Origin: Myxococcales bacterium
GTDB taxonomy: Bacteria; Myxococcota_A; Polyangia; Palsa-1104; SHYY01
NCBI GenBank assembly: GCA_009692555.1
Contig: SHYY01000042.1
Span: 1 to 36,135, forward strand
Reading direction: 5' to 3'
DNA: 36,135 bases
The stretch's first letter is position 1; each line of letters starts with the position of its first letter. Below the pieces are notes generated by a model, which worked only from the letters and a program-made list of their open reading frames with translations, was not told the DNA's origin and did not search any database. Of the stretch, positions 18,137-24,862 are shown piece by piece. The translations under genes and the position numbers were made by a program.

Positions 18137-18169
18137 CCCTCTCCCGCCTGCGACGCCTGCGGGAGAGGG
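18137..18169. repeat. REP-like hairpin in the tilS leader
   Basis: CCCTCTCCCGC (18137-18147) and GCGGGAGAGGG (18159-18169) form a perfect 11-bp stem with an 11-nt loop, followed by GGGGTGAGGG. This CCCTCTCCC/GGGAGAGGG type is a common dispersed palindrome. On the tilS transcript its 3' arm is the purine-rich strand next to the ribosome-binding site. Confidence 0.8.
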
Positions 18170-18362
18170 TAGGGGTGAGGGTAGAGCGCACATCCGACGG
18201 ATCGCTACTTCCGTCGCAGGCAGGCAGGCAGAGCGCATTGCGGCGCGGGGGCCAGCGACCCTCACCCTGGCCCTCTCCCGCAAGGGGAGGAGGGGAACAA
18301 GCACAGAGCGCATGGCTGATCCCCAGCGACGGGAAGTCGGAGATGATGTGGGTGGATGATCA

Positions 18363-18419
18363 GTTCCCGTTCCCATTCCCGTTCTTTCCCGTTCCCGTTG
18401 CCGTTCCTGTTCCCGTCCC
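18363..18419 (+). repeat. Degenerate hexanucleotide array, GTTCCC units
   Basis: About nine GTTCCC-like units (variants ATTCCC, GTTGCC, GTTCCT, one with an inserted CTTT). It is the reverse complement of the GGGAAC array at 6720-6826. Confidence 0.88.
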
Positions 18420-18647
18420 GCTCTCGAGTGCGGCGGGTTGTCTCCCTCTCCGCTGGCGTAGCCGGCGCGCATTCTCGACGAGGCGGGCTGAAACGCGTCG
18501 CATCACCTGGCAAACGATACCACCCTCACCCCAACTCTCCCGCCAGCTGGAGAAGGAGACGATCCCGGGCCACCGCATGTCCCTGCAACCGGGAACCGCG
18601 CGGGGCGCGCTATCGACAAGGTGGGGCCGAACGGATAGCGTGCGCGC

Positions 18648-20336
18648 GTGCCCCAAACGCCCCCTGGCGACGAGAAGGCGATCCTTCCGCTGTCGCGCTG
18701 GCGCGCCGCGCTGGCCCGCGCCGGACGCGGCGGTCGCCACCTGGTCGACGAGCTGCTCTCGGAGCCCGATGTCGCGCGCTTCCTGCCGACGCTGCCGGTG
18801 CAGGAACTCTACTACGCGATCCGCGAGGTCGGGCTCGCCGACGCCCACGATCTGGTGGCGCTGGCCTCGCCGGAGCAGCTGCGCGGCTTCCTCGATCTCG
18901 CGGCCTGGCAGCGCGAGGAGTTCGACGTCGAGCGCGCGGCGGAGTGGATCGATGCGCTGATCGACGCCGGCCCCGAGAAGCTGGCCGAGGGGGTCGAGGC
19001 GCTCGATCCCGAGCTGATCGCGCTGTTCCTGCAGCGCCAGGCGCGGGTCTACGACCTCACGCTCGAGACCCCGCCGGACGAGCCCGAGGGGCACTACTTC
19101 CCGACGCCCGACCGCTTCTTCCTCCTCGACGTGATCGCGCCGGGCGAGGCCGGCAAGCGGATCGAGCGCTTCCTCGACTGGCTCTACCGTGCCGACCTGG
19201 CGCTGGCGCGCCGCGTGGTGATGTCGGCCAAGTGGGAGCTCGATTCGGAGCTGGCGGAGTCGGCCTACCGCTTCCGCTCGGGGCGGATGGCCGATCTCGG
19301 CTTCGTCGAGTTCTACGACGCGCTCGACGTCTACCGCTGGCTCGATCCGGCGTCGGTCCGGATCGGCGAGGGGAGCGCGGACCCGCAGCAGGGCGAGCAC
19401 AGCACGCTGCCGGTGGCGACGCGGTCGATCGGCGAGGGTGGCTTCCTCGGGCGGGTGCTCGCCACCGTCGGTGAGGCGGACGAGATGGCGCGGATCCACA
19501 CCGCGCTGCTGGTGCTGGCCAACCGGGTGATGGCGGCGGACCTCGTCGAGCCGGGCGATCCCCAGGCGGCGCGGGCGGCGCTCGACCGCACGGCGGCCTA
19601 CCTCGGAATGGGGCTGGAGTTCCTCGGGCGCGGCGATCCGCACCTCGCCGGCCAGGGGCTGCGCTCCGTCGCCGTGACGCGGATCTTCCGGGTCGGGCTC
19701 AGCCTCACGCTCAAGCTCAAGCGCGCCGCGGAGACGCTGGTGGACCACTCCTTCGTGTCGCTGGTTCCGGGGCGGGCGAGCCTGCTCGATCCGCCGCACG
19801 CCGGAGCGGTCGCGGCGCTCCTCCACCGGCGGCCGCTCCACGGACTCGGCCCGCGGGAGCGCCCCTTCGCGACGCTCGCGGAGATCGCCGAGGTGGCGTC
19901 GCTGCTCGAGGAGACGTCGCTGCTCGGCCCAACGCTGCAGCACGGACTGGGGATCGATCCGGCGCGACTCTCCGAGGAGGCGCTGCCGGGAGTCCACCCG
20001 CCGATCGGGCAGATCACCTTCGCGACGATCGTGGGGACGCTGATCGCCAACGCGCAGCTCGATCGCCCGCCGGCGCTGGTGCCGCTCCACCCGCTCGACC
20101 TCGCGCCGCTGCGAGTGAAGGTCATCGACGGTGGCACGCTCCGTACCGAGGTGCGCGCGAATATCACCCGGCTGCTCGACGAGCGCCTCGCCGAGCGCAG
20201 GTTCGAGCCGCCGCGCGCCTGGGAGCGCTGGGTCCGCGCCTGGATCGATCGCTTCGAGAGCGCCCTCGCCCCGTCGGTGGTGGGCGCGCCGGCGTTCGAT
20301 CCGCATCAGCTCACGGGTCTGCTGGTCCGGATCTGA
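18648..20336 (+). CDS. DUF6178 family protein
   Basis: A 562-residue soluble protein I assign to DUF6178, a family of unknown function seen mainly in deltaproteobacterial lineages. The N-terminal part shows the pattern LVDELLSEPDVARFLPTLPV-QELYYAIREVGLADAHDLVA-LASPEQLRGFLDL-AWQREEFDVERAAEWIDAL, which looks like helical repeats. The remainder is mostly helical with no enzyme motif I recognise and no signal peptide or membrane segment. The start is a GTG at 18648; no clear Shine-Dalgarno. It is followed 44 nt later by a FecR protein and then by a CHASE2 cyclase on the same strand, possibly one operon. Function unknown. Confidence 0.8.
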   Translation: MPQTPPGDEKAILPLSRWRAALARAGRGGRHLVDELLSEPDVARFLPTLPVQELYYAIREVGLADAHDLVALASPEQLRGFLDLAAWQREEFDVERAAEWIDALIDAGPEKLAEGVEALDPELIALFLQRQARVYDLTLETPPDEPEGHYFPTPDRFFLLDVIAPGEAGKRIERFLDWLYRADLALARRVVMSAKWELDSELAESAYRFRSGRMADLGFVEFYDALDVYRWLDPASVRIGEGSADPQQGEHSTLPVATRSIGEGGFLGRVLATVGEADEMARIHTALLVLANRVMAADLVEPGDPQAARAALDRTAAYLGMGLEFLGRGDPHLAGQGLRSVAVTRIFRVGLSLTLKLKRAAETLVDHSFVSLVPGRASLLDPPHAGAVAALLHRRPLHGLGPRERPFATLAEIAEVASLLEETSLLGPTLQHGLGIDPARLSEEALPGVHPPIGQITFATIVGTLIANAQLDRPPALVPLHPLDLAPLRVKVIDGGTLRTEVRANITRLLDERLAERRFEPPRAWERWVRAWIDRFESALAPSVVGAPAFDPHQLTGLLVRI

Positions 20337-20380
20337 TCGCGTCTTCCGCGTGCTACGATGCGCGCCAAGGAGTCACTCCA

Positions 20381-20839
20381 ATGAAGTCGAAGGCCGGGCT
20401 GTTTCGCTTCGCGATCGCGATCGCTCTCCTTTCGCTGCCGTCTTTGCCCGCCGCCGCCGCGCCGACGGCGATCGGCAAGGTGAAGGTCGCCACCGGCCAG
20501 GCCTTCCTGGTTCGCGGCGGCGCGCGGCTGCCGGCCAAGGTGAACGACGCGGTGCTCGAGCACGACCAGATCGAGACCGGCGCGGACGGCAGCGTCGGTG
20601 TCACCTTCACCGACAACACGTCGTTCTCGTCGGGGCCCAACACCCAGGTGGCGATCGACAACTACTTCTTCGACCCGGCGAACCTGAAGGGCAAGCTGCT
20701 GGCGCAGCTGAAGCGGGGCACGCTGATGGTGCGCTCGGGTGATCTGACCAAACAGCAGCCGGGCGCGATCCAGGTGAAGACCCCCCGCACCGTCCTCGGC
20801 GTCCGCGGCACCACCTTCGTCGTCTCCGTCGACGAGTGA
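20381..20839 (+). CDS. Exported FecR-domain protein
   Basis: A 152-residue protein with a signal peptide (MKSKAGLFRFAIAIALLSLP, cleavage near AAAAP) and one FecR domain: GKVKVATGQAFLVRGGARLP, DQIETGADGSVGVTFTDNTS, GKLLAQLKRGTLMVRSGDL and the signature VKTPRTVLGVRGTTFVVSVD. It lacks the cytoplasmic anti-sigma region and transmembrane helix of true FecR regulators, so it is a periplasmic sensor- or structure-type member. AAGGAG lies 10 nt before the ATG. A -10-like TACGAT lies at 20354-20359. The next gene is a CHASE2 cyclase; FecR and CHASE2 proteins are often encoded side by side, which suggests they work together. Confidence 0.9.
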   Translation: MKSKAGLFRFAIAIALLSLPSLPAAAAPTAIGKVKVATGQAFLVRGGARLPAKVNDAVLEHDQIETGADGSVGVTFTDNTSFSSGPNTQVAIDNYFFDPANLKGKLLAQLKRGTLMVRSGDLTKQQPGAIQVKTPRTVLGVRGTTFVVSVDE

Positions 20840-20880
20840 TCTCGCGCCCGGCCGGCGCGTCGATCTGACGGTCCACTGAC

Positions 20881-23211
20881 ATGTCCAAGAGTCGCATCTG
20901 GCTGCTTCAGCTCCCGGTGATCGCCCTCTTCAGCCTCGCCTTCCTGGTGGTGGAGTGGGGCGACGACGGCTCGATCCACAACCAGACCCTGCGCACCCGC
21001 GTCTATCCCTCGCTGCGCACGATGGCCGGCTGGGCGACCGACCGGAAGTTTCGCGCCCGCGGCGCGCGACCGGCGCGGCAGAAGATCGTGATCGTCGAGA
21101 TCGATGATCAATCGATCGCCGCGCTCGGGCGCTGGCCGTGGCACCGCGATGCCATCGCGCTCCTGCTCCACCAGGCGTTCGACGCCGGCGCCAAGGTGGT
21201 GGGGCTCGATATCATCTTCCCCGAGGCGGACACGCGCGTCCCCGAGGGGATCGCCGAGCTGCTCAAGGAAAAGGGACTGGGCGACGAGGTGCCGAAGTAC
21301 GAGACCGATCTGGCGCTGCTGCGGATCATCGATCTGCACCGCGATCGCCTGGTGCTGGCGTGGCTGACCGATCGCTGGTGCCGGCCCGCGTTCCCCGACG
21401 ATCGCCCCTGCGCGGTCACCGATCCGGTGGAGATCGCCGGCCAGCCGAAGGGCTTCGAGAAGTTCTCCGCCACGCTGCGCGCGCCAGGCGGCTTCGATCA
21501 GGCGTCCACCGCGCTGGTCGCCACGCCAGATATCGTCGCCAACATCCCGATCTACGAGGCCGCCGCGGCCCACGCCGGCCACCTCATCGGCTGGCCCGAC
21601 AGCGACGGCGTTGTGCGGCGCACCGATCTCGCGGTCACCGCCAACGGGCGCGCCTACCCGTCGCTGTCGCTGGAGATGGCGCGGGTCGGCCTTGGCGAGG
21701 ATCTGGCGATCGATCTCGACCCGGAGGGACGCGCCGACGGGGTGAGCTTCGTCCGCTCGGGCCGCACCATCCCGGTGTCGCCGCTCGGCTCGATGAAGAT
21801 CAACTTCCGCGGCCGCCGCTACCACTTCCCCTACCTCCCCGCGCTCGAGCTCCTCGGCGACGAGGCGCAGGTCCATATCATGCGCGAGGGCGCGCCCGCC
21901 ACCATCTCCCGCAAGGAGCTCCTCAAGGACGCCTACGTGCTCCTCGGCGTCTCGGCGATCGGCGCCAACGATCTGCGGACCTTCCCCTTCGGCACCGAGG
22001 CGCCGGGCGTCGAGGGCCACGCCACCATCCTCGACAACCTCCTCTCCGACGACATGCTGCGCCGCCCCACCCTGACCGGCCGCATCGCCGTGCTCCTCCT
22101 CATGACCCTCGGCGCGCTCCTGCTGGCGCTCCTCCTCGCGCGCCTCGACGCGCTGCCGGCGATCGTCGTGTTCGTCACCGCGGTGGGGGCGCTCCTGGCG
22201 ATCGATCTCGGGCTCTTTGCCTACAGCAACATCGACGTGAACAGCGTGTTCCTGCTCGCCGAGCTGCAGACGATCTTCTTCCTGACCCTGGCGGTGAAGT
22301 ACGTGCTCGAGGAGCGCAGCAAGAAGTTCATCCGCGGCGCGTTCTCCAAGTACCTCGCGCCGGCGATCGTCGACGCGATGCTGAAGGATCCCGATCGCCT
22401 GAAGGTCGGCGGCGAGAAGAAGGAGCTGACCATCCTGTTCACCGATCTGCGCGGCTTCTCCACCTTCTCCGAGAAGATGGACGCGCCGGTGCTGGGCGCC
22501 TTCCTGAACGACTACCTGGGCATGATCACCGACGTGGTGTTCGATCAGGGCGGCACGCTCGACAAGTACATGGGCGACGCGGTGATGGCCTTCTGGGGCG
22601 CGCCGCTCGATCAGCCCGATCACGCCGCGCGCGCCTGCCGGGCCGCCGTGAAGATGGCCGACGTGCTGGCCGAGAATCGCGCGCGCTACCTCGCGGAGTA
22701 CGGGATCGTCGTCGCCGCCGGTGTGGGCCTCAACACCGGGCCGGTCAACGTCGGCAACATGGGCTCCGAGCGCATCTTCGAGTACACGGTGATCGGCGAC
22801 GATGTGAACCTCGCCTCGCGGATCGAGGGGATCACGAAATTCTATCGCTGCGGCATCCTCACCACCCGCGCCACGCTCGATGCCGCCACGCGCACCGGGG
22901 AGCCCGCCCCGGCCCACCGGGTGATCGATCAGGTGAAGGTCAAGGGCAAGAAGAACGCGGTGGAGATCGTGGAGCTGCTCGCCCGCCCGTGCGATGCCGA
23001 AGGGCTCCGTCTGTTCCAGGAGGCCCGCCAGCTCTACCAGCAGCGAAGGTTCGACGAGGCCGCCGCCCGCTTCGCGGAGACCTCCCGCCTCCTCGCCACC
23101 GGCAGCGACGACGACGGCCCGAGCGCCCTCTACATGGAGCGCTGCAAGAAGTTCGCGGCGAACCCGCCGCCCGACGACTGGGACGGCGCGTGGGAGATGC
23201 AGAGCAAGTAG
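20881..23211 (+). CDS. CHASE2-domain transmembrane adenylate cyclase
   Basis: A 776-residue class III cyclase. One N-terminal transmembrane helix (6-25), a periplasmic CHASE2 sensor (about 40-390, with VIVEIDDQSIAALGRWPWHR and AKVVGLDIIFPEADTRV), three transmembrane helices (about 400-475), then the catalytic domain. Metal ligands are Asp522 (FTDLRGFS) and Asp566 (GDAVMAFWG); Lys562 and Thr636 fit ATP selectivity; Asn643 and Arg647 (DDVNLASR) are the transition-state pair. All residues for activity are present, so it should make cAMP. A C-terminal stretch (about 705-750) looks like a TPR-type helical hairpin. FecR protein just upstream; a cyclic-nucleotide-binding protein is encoded 0.8 kb downstream. 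Confidence 0.95.
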   Translation: MSKSRIWLLQLPVIALFSLAFLVVEWGDDGSIHNQTLRTRVYPSLRTMAGWATDRKFRARGARPARQKIVIVEIDDQSIAALGRWPWHRDAIALLLHQAFDAGAKVVGLDIIFPEADTRVPEGIAELLKEKGLGDEVPKYETDLALLRIIDLHRDRLVLAWLTDRWCRPAFPDDRPCAVTDPVEIAGQPKGFEKFSATLRAPGGFDQASTALVATPDIVANIPIYEAAAAHAGHLIGWPDSDGVVRRTDLAVTANGRAYPSLSLEMARVGLGEDLAIDLDPEGRADGVSFVRSGRTIPVSPLGSMKINFRGRRYHFPYLPALELLGDEAQVHIMREGAPATISRKELLKDAYVLLGVSAIGANDLRTFPFGTEAPGVEGHATILDNLLSDDMLRRPTLTGRIAVLLLMTLGALLLALLLARLDALPAIVVFVTAVGALLAIDLGLFAYSNIDVNSVFLLAELQTIFFLTLAVKYVLEERSKKFIRGAFSKYLAPAIVDAMLKDPDRLKVGGEKKELTILFTDLRGFSTFSEKMDAPVLGAFLNDYLGMITDVVFDQGGTLDKYMGDAVMAFWGAPLDQPDHAARACRAAVKMADVLAENRARYLAEYGIVVAAGVGLNTGPVNVGNMGSERIFEYTVIGDDVNLASRIEGITKFYRCGILTTRATLDAATRTGEPAPAHRVIDQVKVKGKKNAVEIVELLARPCDAEGLRLFQEARQLYQQRRFDEAAARFAETSRLLATGSDDDGPSALYMERCKKFAANPPPDDWDGAWEMQSK

Positions 23212-23281
23212 TCCTTGTTGCTCCCCGAGCCGGCCAAGCCAGGGGATCGCGACCTCTCGCTGCCATCGGGGCTGGCCCGGA

Positions 23282-23905
23282 CTACTCGTCGGCCTCGACG
23301 GCGTCGGCGTCGGGCGGCGTTGCGGATTCGGGGGAGTAGCGCGACCGCTCGCCAGGGTGGGAGTAGTCGATCCAGGAGACGCGCTTCTTGCGGCCGACGT
23401 CGAGGTGGACGAAGCCGGAGTTCGGGTAGTACCCGACGCCGACCTTGTCGAACGCGCGGAGAAGGTAGTCGCGGAGGTCGCTCAGCTGGACGCCCTCGAT
23501 GCGGAAGTCAACGGCGCGGCCCTGCTTGTGGGGGCTCCTCGGGTTGCCCTTTTCCAGCGCAATTTTCGGGGCGCGATAGCCGGCGATCACCGTGATCGCG
23601 CGGTCGCCGAAGTGATGGGAGACGGTGTAGAGGAGCTGCGGCAGGCGCGACTCGATGGAGTGGACGCGCCCGGTGTGATGGCAGCGCAGGAAGCGGCGAA
23701 GCCCCTGGAGCTGCCGGCGCGGGAGATGGCCCGCGGCGTCGGGGCAGAGCTGGTAGCGCTCGTGGGTGGTGAGGTGATCGAGCTGGACGGCGGGCCAGCG
23801 GCGAAGCGCGCCCTTCCCGGCCGACTTCGCCCCCCTCGGGGCCGGGCGGGCGAGTGCGCCACCGGCCGGGAGCAGCATCAGCGCAGCGACGAGGAGCCGG
23901 ATCAC
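23282..23905 (-). CDS. Exported M15-like (DUF882/MepK family) peptidase
   Basis: A 207-residue protein with a signal peptide (MIRLLVAALMLLPAGGALA). The peptidase part carries AITVIAGYRAP, SPHKQGRAVDFRIEGV and GYYPNSGFVHLDVG; His126, Asp133 and His167 match the zinc ligands of the DUF882/M15 group. Members such as E. coli MepK cut peptidoglycan cross-links. The short acidic C-terminal tail is likely disordered. The start is GTG at 23905, diverging from the cNMP-binding gene; its 3' end converges on the cyclase with 70 nt between, in which I see no strong terminator. Confidence 0.88.
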   Translation of the reverse strand: MIRLLVAALMLLPAGGALARPAPRGAKSAGKGALRRWPAVQLDHLTTHERYQLCPDAAGHLPRRQLQGLRRFLRCHHTGRVHSIESRLPQLLYTVSHHFGDRAITVIAGYRAPKIALEKGNPRSPHKQGRAVDFRIEGVQLSDLRDYLLRAFDKVGVGYYPNSGFVHLDVGRKKRVSWIDYSHPGERSRYSPESATPPDADAVEADE

Positions 23906-23976
23906 CGTCCCATCGTTCGATGCGGATCGCCGGTTGTCAATCTGTTCCGACCGCAGGCGCGCTATGCTGCGGCCCC

Positions 23977-24843
23977 ATGGCCTTTCAACCCACCGACCTC
24001 CGCTCCATCCCGCTGTTCACCGCCATCCCCGACGATCACCTCGGCAAGCTCGCCGCGGTCTTCGCCCGGCGATCGCTCACCGCCGGCGAGGTGCTGTTCG
24101 CCGAGGGCGCCCTCGCCGACCGGCTGATCCTGCTGGTCGAGGGGGAGATCGAGGTGAGCCACGGCAAGGATCGGCTCACCATCCGTCCCATCGCGCCGGT
24201 GGGCGAGGTGGGGGCGCTGGCCGGCCTGCGCCGGGCGACCACCGCGGTCGCCGTGGTCGCCTCGGGGGTCCTCGAGCTGCCGTCGGTGGACCTGGTGACC
24301 TACTTCCAGCTCCACGGGACCGTCGGGCTGCGCTTCCACGACAACCTCCTCCACATCCTCGCCGACAAGATCCAGAGCGACCGGCGGCGGATGGACGAGA
24401 TGCGGGTGAACCTGATCGAGACCCAGAAGGCGATGAAATGGATGCAGGCGGCGCTGCTCGACGACGACGACACGCCGCTGCACAAGCGGATGTTCGAGGA
24501 GCTCGACGCGCTGATCGAGAACAACAAGCGCGGGCACTACCTGGTCGACGTGCCGCGGGCGCTGCCGACGCGGTTGCGGCTCGACGACGGCTCGCTCCGC
24601 GAGGTGGTGCGGATGTCGAACGAGCAGCTGCACGTCCGGCCGGGGGCGGGGAAGCTCCCGGCGCGCGGCGACGGGTGGTCGGCGGTGCTGGTGTTCCCCG
24701 ACGGCGACATCCCGATCACCGGGACGGTGGAGGCGTCGGCGGGAGAGGACGCGGTGCTGACGGTCGGCCTGCTGATCGAGGAGTACGCGCAGCTGCTCGA
24801 GCGGCACGTGGCGCGGCTGCAGCTCCTCGACGTCGTGCTCTAG
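23977..24843 (+). CDS. Cyclic-nucleotide-binding protein with PilZ-like C-terminal domain
   Basis: A 288-residue cytoplasmic protein. Residues about 10-125 form a cNMP-binding domain: IPLFTAIPDDHLGKLAAVFA, AGEVLFAEGALADRLILLVE and a phosphate-binding cassette VGEVGALAGLRRATTAVAV with the expected Glu and Arg. A helical linker follows, then about residues 185-288 resemble a PilZ domain (TRLRLDDGSLREVVRMSNEQ, LHVRP, then ITGTVEASAGEDAVLTVGLL), although the c-di-GMP motifs are degenerate. No DNA-binding helix-turn-helix is seen, so it is not a Crp-type regulator. A -10-like TATGCT lies about 14 nt before the ATG. The nearby CHASE2 cyclase suggests cAMP as ligand (inference). Confidence 0.8.
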   Translation: MAFQPTDLRSIPLFTAIPDDHLGKLAAVFARRSLTAGEVLFAEGALADRLILLVEGEIEVSHGKDRLTIRPIAPVGEVGALAGLRRATTAVAVVASGVLELPSVDLVTYFQLHGTVGLRFHDNLLHILADKIQSDRRRMDEMRVNLIETQKAMKWMQAALLDDDDTPLHKRMFEELDALIENNKRGHYLVDVPRALPTRLRLDDGSLREVVRMSNEQLHVRPGAGKLPARGDGWSAVLVFPDGDIPITGTVEASAGEDAVLTVGLLIEEYAQLLERHVARLQLLDVVL

Positions 24844-24862
24844 CGCGAGGTAGGGGGAGGTA

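Larger units (their letters stand above)
18123..18647. other. Gene-free divergent region with palindromes and microsatellite
   Basis: 525 nt between divergent tilS and the DUF6178 gene. It holds a perfect REP-like hairpin (18137-18169), a related imperfect copy around 18258-18297 (CCCTCACCC, CCCTCTCCCGC, then GGGGAGGAGGGG), a GTTCCC array (18363-18419) and a third related motif around 18520-18555 (CCCTCACCCC, CTCTCCCGCCAGCTGGAGA). No gene is supported. The promoters for both flanking genes must lie here but I cannot place them well. Confidence 0.7.

Noticed and set aside
20662..22917. 751-codon open frame antisense to the cyclase
   Set aside because: Shadow of a conserved coding frame, with no recognisable motif.
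23212..23281. Terminator hairpin between the cyclase and the M15-like gene
   Set aside because: GC-rich with partial complementarity only; no consistent stem or T-tract could be drawn.
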